Positions 19,584 to 30,149 of a stretch of DNA of 64,000 bases are shown piece by piece. The DNA is from Rhynchopus sp. YZ270_cl-10 (Eukaryota; Euglenozoa; Diplonemea; Diplonemida; Diplonemidae). Location of the stretch: contig OZ037891.1 of the NCBI GenBank assembly GCA_964035575.1, forward strand, positions 1,178,001-1,242,000, in the 5' to 3' direction. Under the pieces are notes generated by a model. That model made no database searches. It saw nothing but the letters and a program-made list of their open reading frames with translations, and was not told the DNA's origin. How positions within the stretch are numbered: the stretch's first letter is position 1; the number at the start of each line of letters is the position of its first letter. Position numbers and translations under genes: made by a program.

Positions 19584-20855
19584 ATGTCATCGCGTATCAG
19601 CGGTGTTGCGAAGATTAATCTCCGTGACGAGGTGGATGCTTGCGTCATGGGGTTGCGGGATGTGTCTGACCTGCGTGTCGGTGCCAGCGCACAGCAGCTG
19701 CAGCACAGCCTGGCGGAGGTGGTCGGCGCGAACCTGCAGCCCTTCGTCGGGAGGCTGGGTGGCGAGCTGGTGGCGTCGTGCAAACGCATCAACGTGCCTG
19801 CAGTGTGGGAGGCTGCTGCGTCGCTTGCGCTGGCCACTGGCGGTGCGTCGTCGAAGCCTGTGTGCGAACCTCTCATCGACCTTCTTATCCAAACCCCCAC
19901 CCTCCGCAGCGAGACCTCCCTTGCCGCTGCCGCCACCTTCCTTGCTGTGAGCGGGCGCTTCATGCCCGCAGCCCTGCGGTCCGGCCTCGACTACGTCGTG
20001 GTCAAGCACCTCTACGACGCGCTTGTCTTCTCCACCGAGCCCGTCGACCTCGTTCACGAACACCTCCAGGTGCTGTCCGCGTCTCTTGCCACCCCCTCCC
20101 TTCTCTGTGCCAACCCTGTCCGCCCACACGCCCTGCTCGTCGCGGAACGTGCCTCGCACCACCCTCGCCTCCACCCCGAAACCAGAACCGCCGCGCTAAT
20201 GCTCCTCAACTTCCTCGACTCGCAGATGCACACCCAATCTGCACCTATCGCAGTGCCGACCCTCTCGGAGATCCACACCCACCTCAAACGTCTTGAAGGT
20301 GTTGAGGCGACGAGCGAGCTGACGTTCTTTGACGGCAGCCAGGCGAAGGGGCTGTTTGATGCGTCGGATGTGCAGGACACACACACCACCTCGGCAACGC
20401 CGGTTCAGTCGCAGGTCATCTTCGCGAGGCAGCCGTTGATGGAGCAGCAGACACCTACGCAAAGCAGCGATATTGAGCCTAAGCCTGCGCAGGGGTTGGT
20501 GGACCTGGAGGGGTCGCATCTGACGGTCGAGACAGAGGAGACGGACGAGCCTGCACGGAAGAGGCAGAGGGTGTCGTCTTTGCAGGCTGCCCCGATGGTG
20601 CCTTCGGTGCCTGCAGTGGCTTCCGTTGCGCCGGTGTCGTCGTCGCTGTTGCAGCCGATGCAGTTCTCAGCAGCGGCGCTGAGTGCTGCGGCTGTGCCCA
20701 ACCAGACAGCAGCAACACCGCCAAGTGCTACCCCCGTCCCATCTGCCCAAGAGGTTCACGAAGAGCCATCTGTGATTGAAGTGCACAACTCCGACAGTGA
20801 CGACGACAACAGCTCGATCTCGGCAAGCATCGACCTCCCTGACATCGATTTGTAG
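19584..20855 (+). CDS. Helical-repeat protein with disordered acidic tail, unknown function
   Basis: 423 residues from the ATG at 19584 (MSSRISGVAKINLRDEVDAC); the frame is open upstream to 19506, but that part looks like untranslated leader. Residues 1-230 are rich in Leu/Ala helices (LVASCKRINVPAVWEAAASL, TAALMLLNFLDSQ), as in HEAT-type solenoids. The middle is low complexity, with a basic patch (ARKRQR) that could be a nuclear localisation signal. The end is acidic (SDSDDDNSSISASIDLPDID). This order recalls PELP1/Rix1-type ribosome-assembly proteins, but the likeness is weak. No intron is visible. Confidence 0.7.
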   Translation: MSSRISGVAKINLRDEVDACVMGLRDVSDLRVGASAQQLQHSLAEVVGANLQPFVGRLGGELVASCKRINVPAVWEAAASLALATGGASSKPVCEPLIDLLIQTPTLRSETSLAAAATFLAVSGRFMPAALRSGLDYVVVKHLYDALVFSTEPVDLVHEHLQVLSASLATPSLLCANPVRPHALLVAERASHHPRLHPETRTAALMLLNFLDSQMHTQSAPIAVPTLSEIHTHLKRLEGVEATSELTFFDGSQAKGLFDASDVQDTHTTSATPVQSQVIFARQPLMEQQTPTQSSDIEPKPAQGLVDLEGSHLTVETEETDEPARKRQRVSSLQAAPMVPSVPAVASVAPVSSSLLQPMQFSAAALSAAAVPNQTAATPPSATPVPSAQEVHEEPSVIEVHNSDSDDDNSSISASIDLPDIDL

Positions 20856-21048
20856 GGGGTGGATGACCGATGTCTTTTCTTTTGGGGTTTTATTATCATT
20901 TTAGTGGGCTATAGGGGTGGGTGGGGCGGGGCGGGGCGGGGAATGCGTTTTTCCGGATCGATCATAAAAAAAGATTTTTTTGAGGGCTTTTTGTATCTAA
21001 CTTTTTTGATTATTTTTCATCCCAACAAAACACAGAACCCACACAACC

Positions 21049-22356
21049 ATGCCACGCATTACATTAGACCTGTTGAGGAGACGTGCCGAGCACAACGAAG
21101 GCGTGCTGTCAACACTCGAGGAGATTACCCTTCACCAGCAGGACCTTGAGGCGATTGAGGTGCTTGGCGACTGCTGCAGGAATTTGCAGATTTTGTATTT
21201 ACAGAACAACCTGATCAGGAAGATTGAGGGTCTGAACCATCTAAAGTGTCTATGGTATTTGAACCTCGCGATCAACAGCATTGAGGTCATCGAAAACCTT
21301 GAGCAGTGCGAATCCCTCAGCAAACTCGACCTCACCCTCAACTTCATCAACGACGTGACCTGCGTCCGCCGCCTTAGGAAAAACCTCGGCCTCAAAATCC
21401 TATACCTTACGGGGAACCCTTGCTGCGATACGGAGGGCTACCGTGCATATGTACTACAACAACTACCACACCTTCTCGTCCTCGATGGGGACGACATCAA
21501 ACGGAGTGAAGTGATCAAGGCTAACCAAGAAGCAACACCGGTGGCTCTCCTTTGGGCACAAAAGGCGCGTGAAGTTGAAGAGGAAAAGGCGGAAGAGGCT
21601 GCAAAGAAGGCACGTGGTGAAGTCGAACCTGACAAATTCAACGAAAAAGGCGAAAAGCTGTACGGCAACACCCCCGACGACAGGGATGCCTGCTACCGCG
21701 ACATGGCGGCAAAGATCCATGCAGCAAAAAACCCTCCAAAAGACCCGACCTCCATGACCAGCATCTGGGAGGAGAATGAGAAGCAGTACACACCAAAGCG
21801 GCTGACCCCTGAGGAGGAAATCGAAAAATACGGCAGGGTCTTGCAGAAGAACGAAGGCAAGCTTCCCCACAAGATCTGGGAAGACAAGACGAATGTGTAC
21901 CTCGAGGTGCAGCCCGGGAAGTTCATTGCCACGACCGCGATCAAGATCGACATCCAACCCGAATACGCGAGGGTCGAGGTCAAAGGCAAGGTGCTGCAGC
22001 TGCTCCTCCCCTCTGAGGTGGCACCCTCACGCTCTGGCGTCAAGCGTGGCTCTGCTAAGGGAGAGCTGCTTCTCACCATGCCTATCGTAGGTGCCTTCAA
22101 GGGCGTAACAGACCTCCGCACACCACACGCAAGGGCAGCAGACAACACAGCCCCTAAGGAAGGTGATGCAGCAGCTGCCGGTGCAAGTGAAAATAAAAAT
22201 ACCAAACCAGACACAAAGAAAGCAATGGAAGCCCTAGAACGCGACGCGCTCCTCAAATTCGAAAGCAGCAAGGTACCCGAACCGACCTTGGTCGAAACAA
22301 AGGCAGGAGGGGTGCGGGAAGCGAAGAAGTGCACAGCGATTGAAGAGCTGGATTGA
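21049..22356 (+). CDS. DNAAF11: Dynein axonemal assembly factor 11 (LRRC6/TILB/seahorse)
   Basis: 435 residues, close to the usual 450-470. Leucine-rich repeats fill residues 20-130 (LQILYLQNNLIRKIEGL, CLWYLNLAINSIEVIENL, LSKLDLTLNFI, LKILYLTGNPC), closed by the LRR cap GYRAYVLQQLPHLLVLDG. A charged helix (AREVEEEKAEEAAKKARG) and a CS/p23-like domain follow (about 270-350, KIWEDKTNVYLEVQPGKFI to GELLLTMP). The family acts in the cytoplasm in pre-assembly of axonemal dynein arms with HSP90 and R2TP co-factors, so the organism builds motile flagella. A single exon is seen. A hairpin of the dispersed family lies 225 nt past the stop. Confidence 0.95.
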   Translation: MPRITLDLLRRRAEHNEGVLSTLEEITLHQQDLEAIEVLGDCCRNLQILYLQNNLIRKIEGLNHLKCLWYLNLAINSIEVIENLEQCESLSKLDLTLNFINDVTCVRRLRKNLGLKILYLTGNPCCDTEGYRAYVLQQLPHLLVLDGDDIKRSEVIKANQEATPVALLWAQKAREVEEEKAEEAAKKARGEVEPDKFNEKGEKLYGNTPDDRDACYRDMAAKIHAAKNPPKDPTSMTSIWEENEKQYTPKRLTPEEEIEKYGRVLQKNEGKLPHKIWEDKTNVYLEVQPGKFIATTAIKIDIQPEYARVEVKGKVLQLLLPSEVAPSRSGVKRGSAKGELLLTMPIVGAFKGVTDLRTPHARAADNTAPKEGDAAAAGASENKNTKPDTKKAMEALERDALLKFESSKVPEPTLVETKAGGVREAKKCTAIEELD

Positions 22357-22580
22357 TTTAATAAAATAGGGGGGAAGAAACACCGAGGCTTAAAAAAACA
22401 GGTCAAAAAAAATTTTAGGGAAAGGGAGTAGAAGAAGAAGGGGCAAGTAGGGTTGTGTTTGTGGCGTGCGAACGTCACATCCTTTTTTGGCATAAATATT
22501 ACGGTGATGAGAGGGGGCGGGGCTATCCCCCGTTGTCTTTGCTAGGACATTTTAAATGCGTTATTTTTTTTTCAAGGTGA

Positions 22581-22600
22581 CTAAGCACAGAGAGGCTTAG
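22581..22600 (+). ncRNA. Dispersed hairpin motif, family 1 (stem CTAAGC/GCTTAG)
   Basis: The stem CTAAGC pairs with GCTTAG around an ACAGAGAG loop and is followed by gttcatcttataaat and a T-rich tail. It belongs to a family of at least eight + strand copies in this window in which loop and tail are kept and the stem sequence changes on both sides. Function unknown. Confidence 0.55.
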
Positions 22601-23041
22601 GTTCATCTTATAAATCTCTTTTCTATTTTCTTTTCACCTCTTTTGCCTCCTTGTGAATCAATAGGGTCTAAAGACGGTGTTCATTTTTTTTGTTTGGAAA
22701 GATGTGTAGTGCACACAAGAGGTAGTACTCAGTATTCATATTTCAAGTTTTCTTTGGTTTGATCGAAGTACACCAGCTTCACGAGGTTCGTTCCATCTTT
22801 CAAACCCTTTTCTTTTCTGAAAACTTGGTTTGTATCAACATCTAGAGTGTGCTCCACTATACTTTTTCATTTTTCATTATTTTTTTTTTGCACATTTTTT
22901 TTGCCTGGGGTATTTTGCCTTACATTTTCTCCCCCCCATCCCTTCCACTCCACATTTATACTGACCCTCCTCCCACTTCCCACTTCCCTCCCAAAGAAAA
23001 CAAAATTGCCCCAAGCCCCCACCTTCTTTCCTATCGGAATA

Positions 23042-23141
23042 CCGTAAACGAACTAGATATGGACCGTATAAATTGTTGGACTATTTGAGAGAAAATCGGG
23101 CAGTTGGACTATATTACGGTCCATATGCAGTACGTTTACGG
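23042..23141. mobile_element. 100-bp palindromic MITE with CCGTAAACG ends and TA target
   Basis: The whole element folds back on itself: CCGTAAACG at 23042 pairs with CGTTTACGG ending at 23141, and atatggaccgta pairs with tacggtccatat inside. TA flanks both ends (23040-23041 and 23142-23143). A diverged relative lies in the acetyl-CoA synthetase intron at 59334-59472. No coding capacity. Confidence 0.85.
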
Positions 23142-23346
23142 TAATCAAGCATTTCACCTTTTTATCATACTATTATAAGGCGCTTTTCAACACCAATGAA
23201 GAAACCCTATTCACAGAATGCAGTTCACCATCATTGATAGAATCTCCAGGTCTTGATGTAAGATTAACCCACAGCCAACCCACCTCACCTCACCTCTCCA
23301 GAACACGGGTCTCCCCCCCTCCTCCCCCATCCCCATCCCCCCTACA

Positions 23347-26334
23347 ATGATGCTCTTTCTCGCATCCCTTCTGCTTGCCACCGCAGCCACCCCAGCAGCA
23401 AGCACCCCAGAAGACTACGTCGTGAAACCCGAGCACGGCCTTGCAGACCCTGGAGGGAAGGTACGCTACAAGCAGAAGCTACCCGAAGCGCTCAAGACCT
23501 GCGCCGCGAACCGCCACTGCCGGGGCGTGGCGTACCAAGGGGCTGCGGTCCCGATGGACCAAGGCGTGTACCTCTACTTCCTCGGGTCAACCGACACTGT
23601 CACACCGCTTGCCGGATGGACCAGCCACGTACTCCGTGAACATGAATTGACAACATGCAGTGCGGAAAAGACTGAAAAGGCTGGCAAGGTTGAGCCCGAA
23701 AAGGTGCACCTCAAAATCTCTGACAAAGAGACGAAAGAAGCGAAGGCGGACCTCGAAGCGCAAAAGCGCATTATCGCAACGAAGAAGGTGCAGAATGCGG
23801 CACGCGCTGTGGAAGAAGAAGCAAAGCGGCGGGCAACTCTTCTAGAAGAGGAGGCGGCAGATGAGGCAGCGGAGGACGATGAGGAGGAGGAGGACGACGA
23901 GCCTATTCCCTCTGCCGAGGCCGAAGCACAGTACCAGCAGGCACAACGCGCGCTCTTCGCGCTGGGCGACGACGGCCTGCGCAACGTCACTGAAGCGGTC
24001 GAAGCCTTCAACCTCAGCGCCACCCAAGGCCACGCAGGGTCTCAATTCATGATGGGTTTCCTCTACACGATCGGCCTCGGCGTGCCACCCAGCGAGATGC
24101 TTGCCGTCCTCTATTACACCTTCAGCGCGATGGGCGGGAACGCCGAGGCTGCCCTCGCCCTCTCATACCGGTACACCTATGGGTATGGTGTGCCACGTTC
24201 CTGTGCAGAGGCAAGAAGGCATTATCGGGCAGCAGCAGACAGAGTTGCCCTGCACTACCGCAAACAGGCAGTCGCCCCTGCGGTGACGAAGATCCGTCTG
24301 TCGGACCCGACAGCGCTGCGGACAAAGCAGAAGGAGGAGGACCTCCTGCAGTACTATCAGTACAACGCGGATCGGGGCGATTCGCCGTCGCAGATGGTGT
24401 TGGGGTACGCCTTTATGTGGGGCATAAGGGGCGTCGAGCAGGACGCGGCGCAGGCAAGAAAATACTTTGAAATGGCAGTCGACAAGGGTGACCCCTCTGC
24501 GTACGGTGCGTTGGGGACCATCTACTCTCAGGGGATCAACAGCCCGACCAACCCTATTGCGCGCAACTACACTAAGGCGCACGAATACTTCTCCCGAGGG
24601 GAGGAGTTGAAGCACCCCGTATCCTACAACGGCATGGGGTACCTAGCCATGCGTGGTGGCGGCACACGCCGCAACTACACCAAAGCTGTTGAACACTTCA
24701 CAAAGGCAGCTGCACTGAAGAACCCCGAAGCGCTCTACAACCTGGGCGTGCTCTACCAAGAAGGGAAAGGAGTGGAGAAGGACAAAACAAGGGCAGAAGG
24801 GTTTCTGAAGAGCGCCTCTGCAAAGGGCCAGGTCCTGGCCCATTGGATGCTGGGCACTGATGAGACGAAGGCATGCAACTCTGCCGTGCACCATCTCAAG
24901 ACCGTCAGCGAGCAGGGCATCTCCTCCAAACGCATTGCCGACGCACACAAGGACTATCTAGACGGGGACTACTCCTCCGCGCTGCTGAAGTACCTGATCG
25001 CCTCTGAGTACGGGCAGGAGATCGCACACACGAACACAGCATACATGCTTGACAACGGGCTTGGCCTGGAGGAGCTTGAGATCACACTCAACCCTGCCTA
25101 CCTCGCTGCTGACCTCAGTGAGAACACGACCTCCAAAGAAGAGTTCACACGCTACAGCCTTGCCCTCAAGTACTACAAGAAGGCGACGGAGCAAGGGAGC
25201 ATAGAGGCGCCTGTCAAGGTTGCAGACTACCACTACTACGGGCAAGGTGCTGATGCGGATGTGCACAAGGCACTGTCCTCATACAAGCTCGCAGTCGGGA
25301 GAGGGAGTCATCAGGTATGCTAGCTTTTCTTTTTCTGTCCATTCTGGTTGCGGCAAGTGATGTTCCTGCTTACCTCCTTGTGGTAACCGTGTGCATACCA
25401 ATGAAGTGCCCTCTGGGGTTCGATAACCCGCGGAGGAGCAGTGCCTGCCGACGCACGTGAGGCGTTTGCACTTTCAACTTCTCTTATTTTTGTGCGATAA
25501 CGATTGTGATGAAGGTGTCTAAGCACGAGAGGATTAGGTTCACCTTATAAACTTTGTGTTTGATGTTTCAGTAACCACGTACAACTAACAAACTCTCCCC
25601 CTGTTTCGTTTTCCATTTTGTCCTGTGTGGGTAAAGATAGCAATTGACACCGTAGTATTTTAGCATAACCACTGCACCTCCTATCCACAGGCGATGTTCA
25701 ACCTCGGGTACATGCACGAACACGGCATCAGCATCGCACAGAGCTTCCAGCTTGCAAAGCGCTACTACGACCAGGCCTTCCACTCCAACGAGCATGCGTA
25801 CTGGCCCATCACGCTTGCCCTCATGAAGCTTCAGGTACTGCCACCCCACCCCCCTGCTCCCCTACACCTCACAATTTTTGTACAAATGGCAAATGACTCC
25901 CTACACATCTTTTTGTGCCCTCTCTCTCGCCCTCACCCATCACCCTCACCCCGCCACAGCTGCATTGGTACTTTGTGGATTGGATGGACGGCAGTGAAAG
26001 CCAAGTGAAGACGACAGGCGCAAAGCAGGCTGCACCCTCTGAGCTGACGCTGTGGGGGCACCCAGTGGAGGACGTGCTGTTGGGCTCGCTGCTGGCGATG
26101 CTGTTTCTCACGCTCTTCATCAGGCATACTGCACGGCAGGTTCAGGTACAGGCACCTGCGCAGCCAACACCAGCGGCACCAGTTGCACCAGCAGCAGCAC
26201 CAGCAGCGGCAGCGGCAGCGGCAGCAGCACCCGAGCAAGAAGAGGAGGAAGAAGAAGAGGGCGATGCAGTGGCAGACGCCCACCCTCCCGCAGAAGGGGA
26301 AGAAGGGCAGCAAGGCGGCAACGGCGCCAGCTAA
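23347..26334 (+). CDS. SEL1L/Hrd3-like ER-associated degradation protein (3 exons)
   Basis: Exons 23347-25314, 25691-25834 and 25960-26334 join in frame to give 828 residues. The donors are GTATGC and GTACTG, the acceptors CACAG. Features in order: signal peptide (MMLFLASLLLATAATPAAS); a small domain with CAANRHCRGVAYQ that resembles a PAN/apple fold; an acidic coiled region; then many Sel1 repeats (for example YNLGVLYQEGKGVEKD and FNLGYMHEHGISIAQ); one transmembrane helix near the end (VLLGSLLAMLFLTLFI); and an Ala/Pro- then Glu-rich cytosolic tail. Sel1L/Hrd3 partners the Hrd1 ubiquitin ligase and recognises misfolded proteins in the ER lumen. Length, topology and repeats fit. Intron 1 (25315-25690) carries two dispersed hairpins. 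Confidence 0.88.
25451..25537 (+). ncRNA. Two dispersed hairpins, family 1, inside the SEL1L-type gene intron
   Basis: The first is ACGC-ACGTGAG-GCGT (25451-25465), followed by ttgcactttcaacttctctt. The second is CTAAGC-ACGAGAG-GATTAG (25519-25537), with one mismatch in the stem, followed by gttcaccttataaac. Both have the family loop and tail. Their place inside an intron argues against a simple 3'-end processing signal. Confidence 0.5.
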
Positions 26335-27154
26335 CATTTTTTGCCGTTATTGGTGAGGGGGAAAAAAAGGGGTCAAAAAAAAGGGGATTGGGGGGTGTGA
26401 TGTTTGCAGTTCGAGTCCTGTACACAGCCGATAATGGATTGCGGTGGGGTGTGGGGTGGGGTGGGGTGGGTGTACGATTGAGTGATCGGGAAAGGGGTGT
26501 ACCCGACACATCCCTTTCTATTTAAAAACAGTTTAAGATTTTTTCTATAAAACGACGGGTTCGTGGTGCCATTTTTATCGCGAAGAGAAGCACCGACTTC
26601 AGAACAGGGCACATTCACCACTATTGTAAGTATGCAGCTGTGTGATCGCCACACATTTCCACAACTTCTAACCTCAGCCGACATAGGACCACACACGTCT
26701 CTCTGTGTCCAAGCCAAGCAGTCGGCAGACAACAGTGGTGGGTATTCTGAAATAGTCTCGAAATGAGTGTGTTCCCCTTTCCCCCCAGCACCGTTGCAAA
26801 AGGCAAAAAAAGAACATAGTGGAGTTCATCCTCGGGTGTCTACACTAATACAACCAAGTTTTCAAAAAAAAAACAAAAAAAAGCTATAAAAAAACCCCCC
26901 CTGTGCCGTTAGAGACTCTCTGTTCGTGACACCAGACACTCACGAACAACGTTTCCGGTGTTGTATCATTATTTGCAAAGCAACTTAGGTTTATAGGTGC
27001 ATTTTTTAACAGTGTATTTTTCTCTGTTTTTTTTTAAAATGAATCTAGTGTAGCTGCCTGCAAAAGCTGCACTTTTCTTTTTGTGACGAAGAGACACCCC
27101 ATCTTCAAACCCCAGCGTGTTCCAGCGCGATGACGATAGTGATAAAATATGTGT

Positions 27155-27172
27155 GTGCACGAGGAGGCACAT
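27155..27172 (+). ncRNA. Dispersed hairpin motif, family 1 (stem TGTGC/GCACA)
   Basis: TGTGC-ACGAGGAG-GCACA followed by ttcatcttacaaattttt. Upstream, cgatgacgatagtgataaaa is shared with the copies at 44698 and 49083. A longer shared upstream stretch (gaagagacacccc, then tcttcaaaccc) is common with the copy in the intron at 49020-49080, so some copies belong to a repeat of at least 110 bp. Confidence 0.5.
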
Positions 27173-27370
27173 TCATCTTACAAATTTTTCTTTTGTTGCG
27201 TTGTGTGAGGTTTGTTGTTGACGCAGCGATGCAGTGTGTGTGATGCACCGAACAACATATTTCCTATGCACTCCACCAATGAGGAACAGTTTACAACTAA
27301 AACTTTCTAATGCAATTCATGAAGAATAACGGACGTATTCCAAAACTGCCTCACATCTGAAAATATGAAA

Positions 27371-27405
27371 TAGTGGAGCTTGCACAAAGGTGGCAAGCTA
27401 CACTA
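27371..27405 (+). repeat. Dispersed hairpin repeat, family 2 (TAGTGGAG...CTACACTA)
   Basis: TAGTGGAGCTTGC pairs with GCAAGCTACACTA with one mismatch around acaaaggtg, followed by ttccaagcaatttttcaaaa. Relatives: 27642-27674 (stem with GACTGCC/GGCAGC), about 26817-26845, 33124-33165, 50358-50386 and 55814-55841. The inner stem sequence differs between copies while pairing is partly kept. Confidence 0.5.
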
Positions 27406-27897
27406 TTCCAAGCAATTTTTCAAAATATATGCCAGTCACGCAGTGTTTTATTGGGGATCTTTTTGGGGCGTTTTTACTCTGACTCCTTGTGAACAGAGAG
27501 GGAACCCTACAGTCCTACAGCAACGTCAATACAAACAAAAAAAAAAACATGGCCACAAAAGGAGGGAATCTTGGAAATGTTCCACTGTCTCTGCTCTCTT
27601 AACTCCTTTGCCCAGACCTCTAAAAAACAAAGCAAAAAAATATAGTGAAGACTGCCTGAATGGCAGCTACACTAAACAAACAAATTACCAAAAAAAAATT
27701 GTGAAAAAAGGTGAACACAGAGCTCATCCTCGGGTGTGCACTAATCAACCAAGTTTTCAAAAAAAAAAAAAAAAACGAACTGCATTAATAACCCCTACCT
27801 CGGTAGATGTGACTATTTAAAAATATGAGCGAACCCACCCACATCTGTTTTTTTTGTTCCTTTCTGTCCACAGCTGAGCGGTGTTTTCTCTAGCGCA

Positions 27898-28086
27898 TTA
27901 GAGACCTTGAGCACGATAGAATCGAATATGTATGTCATGCACAGAACCGTCAGCCTTGTCTCCCTTGTAAACGCGGTCCGGCAGCTTCGCAACGTTCGCT
28001 CCAAAGTACCTCTGAATGTCGGGGTGCAACTCAAACTGGTAGAGCCAGTTGACTCGCCCATAGCCGCAATGGGACGTTGGGTGACA
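27898..28086 (-). pseudogene. Protein-like minus-strand remnant of unknown family
   Basis: A minus-strand frame reads HCGYGRVNWLYQFELHPDIQ then RYFGANVAKLPDRVYKGDKA and ends at a stop (27898-27900) after RFYRAQGL. Composition and GC content are those of the host's coding DNA rather than of the surrounding spacer, and codon third positions are rich in C/G. There is no ATG and no continuation upstream. It may be a last exon or a fragment of a dead gene. I cannot name it. Confidence 0.35.
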
Positions 28087-28250
28087 TGAGTGATGAGTAG
28101 CGGATACGTAGCGCCTTTGTCACCACTCGGTTCGTCTGAAGTGTGGGGATGGGTCTATAACTTCCTGCTGTCGGCCATAAAAACGTTTACCACCCGAACG
28201 CTTCGGCGCCCAAACTTTTTGATATTAACCACACAGGAGAATAACATAAA

Positions 28251-29155
28251 ATGGGAGCGTCGAATTCTACCGGAGGCGGCAACCAGCCCGTCGGAACCAA
28301 CTTCAAGAACAACGCGAAGGACCGCGCTAAGGTATTGCTTGCCCTGCTCCTACCCCCCCACATCCCCACACCCACCCTACAACGCCTGAAAAATACCAAA
28401 AATTATATTTCTGCTTCAATTTGTTTCAAACAAACCTACCCAACTCCACCACCACACCACAGTACGGAGACATCGACATCCCCGACATTCCCCTCAACAA
28501 GCTGAAGGAGGTATGCGCTGAGGTCGACATGACCGTCAAGCAGTCGAAGTTCATGACCGAGTACAAGCGTGAGGTGCGTGACGCACTCAAGCGCAAGAAG
28601 GCCAAGGGCCACGAGCCCAAGCTCTTCCGTCTCTACGACAAGTCGCTGCACCCCGCTGACGATGCCGCTGGCAAAGGTATGATTTTCACATCGTTTTTCC
28701 ACCAAACCCATATTGCAGACGAGGACCGTAAGGGCATGATGAAGCTGCTTGTCGAGAACATCACCCCTGTCGTGAAGGACGACATCGTCGACGGCTTCAA
28801 GGACGACGGCAGAGAGGGCAACCTCGAGAAGGACGCTGACAAGGTGATCTACCGCCTTATCCACGAGCGTGTGCACGACGTCATCCACGAGGCTGCGGAG
28901 TCGATCTTCAGGAAGTACCTGAAGGGACAGAACTACGAGGACTCCGACGGCGAAGATGCCATGGACGAGACCGAGAAGGAGGAGGCACGTGCCGAACGTG
29001 CCAAGGAGGCCGCCAAGCAGCGTGAATACGAAGCAGAACTCTGGTACGCACAAATGAACGGAGATGCCCCCCCAGAGAAGCCTGTCGAGCTGATCGAGGC
29101 AGAAGAAGAGGAGGAGGAATACGAGGAGGAGGAGGATGAGGAGGACGAGGAATAG
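28251..29155 (+). CDS. Acidic-tail protein, probably N-myristoylated (3 exons), unknown function
   Basis: Exons 28251-28331, 28463-28676 and 28719-29155 give about 243 residues. The start MGASNSTGGG fits the N-myristoylation pattern (Gly2, Ser6), so membrane attachment is plausible. The body is helical and charged (IPLNKLKEVCAEVDMTVKQS, DADKVIYRLIHERVHDVIHE) and ends in a long Glu/Asp run. The second intron (28677-28718) is only 42 nt, GTATGA to TTGCAG. It is a multiple of three without a stop, so the unspliced message would stay in frame with 14 more residues. I do not recognise the family. Confidence 0.75.
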
Positions 29156-30149
29156 ACAAAAAAAAAAAATACTGAGGGAAATTTTTTTTTGGGAAGAAAA
29201 AAAAAGAGAGTCTCATTTTGTTGTTTTTTTATTTTGCAAAAAGAATAAGCTCCTTCGTTGGAGGCTTTGTTTTTTTGTTTTTGGTTTTGTTTTTGTTTTC
29301 CCTCTTTTTTTTTTATAAAATGATCTATTTTTTTTAACACTGATTCTAAGCCTTTCAAAACCCATCCTCAGGCAAGAGAACAACCACCCGGGGATGGGGG
29401 GGGGGAAAGTGAGATAATAGTGTTATATACCCTCTGAGAACAGACGCTCACTACCTGTTCAAAACTCTTTTTTTTTTTACCGATGGTAACGTATCTTTTT
29501 TCCTTTTTGTTTTGTTGTTTCTTTTTCAATTGCTTGCATCTGTTTTTATGGGAGCTTTTTTTTTTCTTCTTTCTGGAGAAGGATATAGATGGCAGAGGTA
29601 CTACGTCGAGTGGTGAGTGATTAGGTTCAGCTCCCTCTCTCTCTTTTCTCTCTCTCACTTGCTCTTTCTCTCTCACCTTCCTTCCTTTTTAAAGACCCTG
29701 TAGCGTGCGAAACGACAAGACCCGTATTCATGAATACGGTTCTTATTTGATTGAGCGCAACGGAGTTGTGTTGGTAGTCAGGTGGTAGTGGCGACGGTGG
29801 TGTGCCACGGCCAGCCAGGGCGGGGAATAAAAAAACGCACACATGGAATATGACAGACCCAAATAAAAAAAAAGCAAAAAAAAAAATATCCAGAAAAAAA
29901 AAAAATAAAAAAGAATAAAATGGTTTCTCGCCAAAAAAGGGTTCCTCTTTTTTTTACTGCATTTCACATAATGTCTTCCATTTGTTTGCATTTGGGGCAC
30001 ATTCAGGTAATAGGCACGAGTTTGAAGCTCACACTGTTACTGAGAGGCGTTTTTTTTTTTGTATTTCAGGTTTCATTTCACGCCACCTACCCACCTACCC
30101 ACCTACCCACCTATCCACCTATCCACTGCACCCTGCAGATTACCACAAA
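29156..30149. other. Spacer, homopolymer-rich
   Basis: No gene seen. Long T and A runs (for example 29160-29320, 29870-29920) and a C-rich tandem repeat of the type cacctacc at about 30078-30125, directly upstream of the next ATG. Confidence 0.45.

Larger units (their letters stand above)
22357..23346. other. Spacer with hairpin motif and small inverted-repeat element
   Basis: No gene seen. It holds a dispersed hairpin at 22581-22600 and a 100-bp palindromic element at 23042-23141, both listed separately, and T/C-rich promoter-like sequence before the next ATG. Confidence 0.5.
26335..28250. other. Spacer with several dispersed hairpins
   Basis: No intact gene seen. It contains a family 1 hairpin at 27155-27172, family 2 hairpins starting near 26817, 27371, 27642 and 27718, homopolymer A runs and a minus-strand protein-like remnant at 27898-28086. 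An open + frame at 27380-27820 is low complexity and overlaps the hairpins; I do not call it. Confidence 0.5.

Noticed and set aside
19587-20174. Long minus-strand frames opposite the gene at 19584
   Set aside because: GC-rich third positions of the + gene open the opposite strand; no domain and no separate signals. The same applies to minus frames opposite 21049, 23347, 34465, 36777, 41959 and 53327.
22581-22600. Family 1 hairpin as a histone-type 3' end signal
   Set aside because: No histone genes nearby, a different loop, and copies occur inside introns.
26405-26425. gttcgagtcc resembling a tRNA B box
   Set aside because: No acceptor stem, D arm or anticodon arm can be drawn around it.
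27380-27820. 146-residue + strand frame in a spacer
   Set aside because: It overlaps two dispersed hairpins, is Lys/Asn-rich low complexity and lacks any domain; open by composition only.
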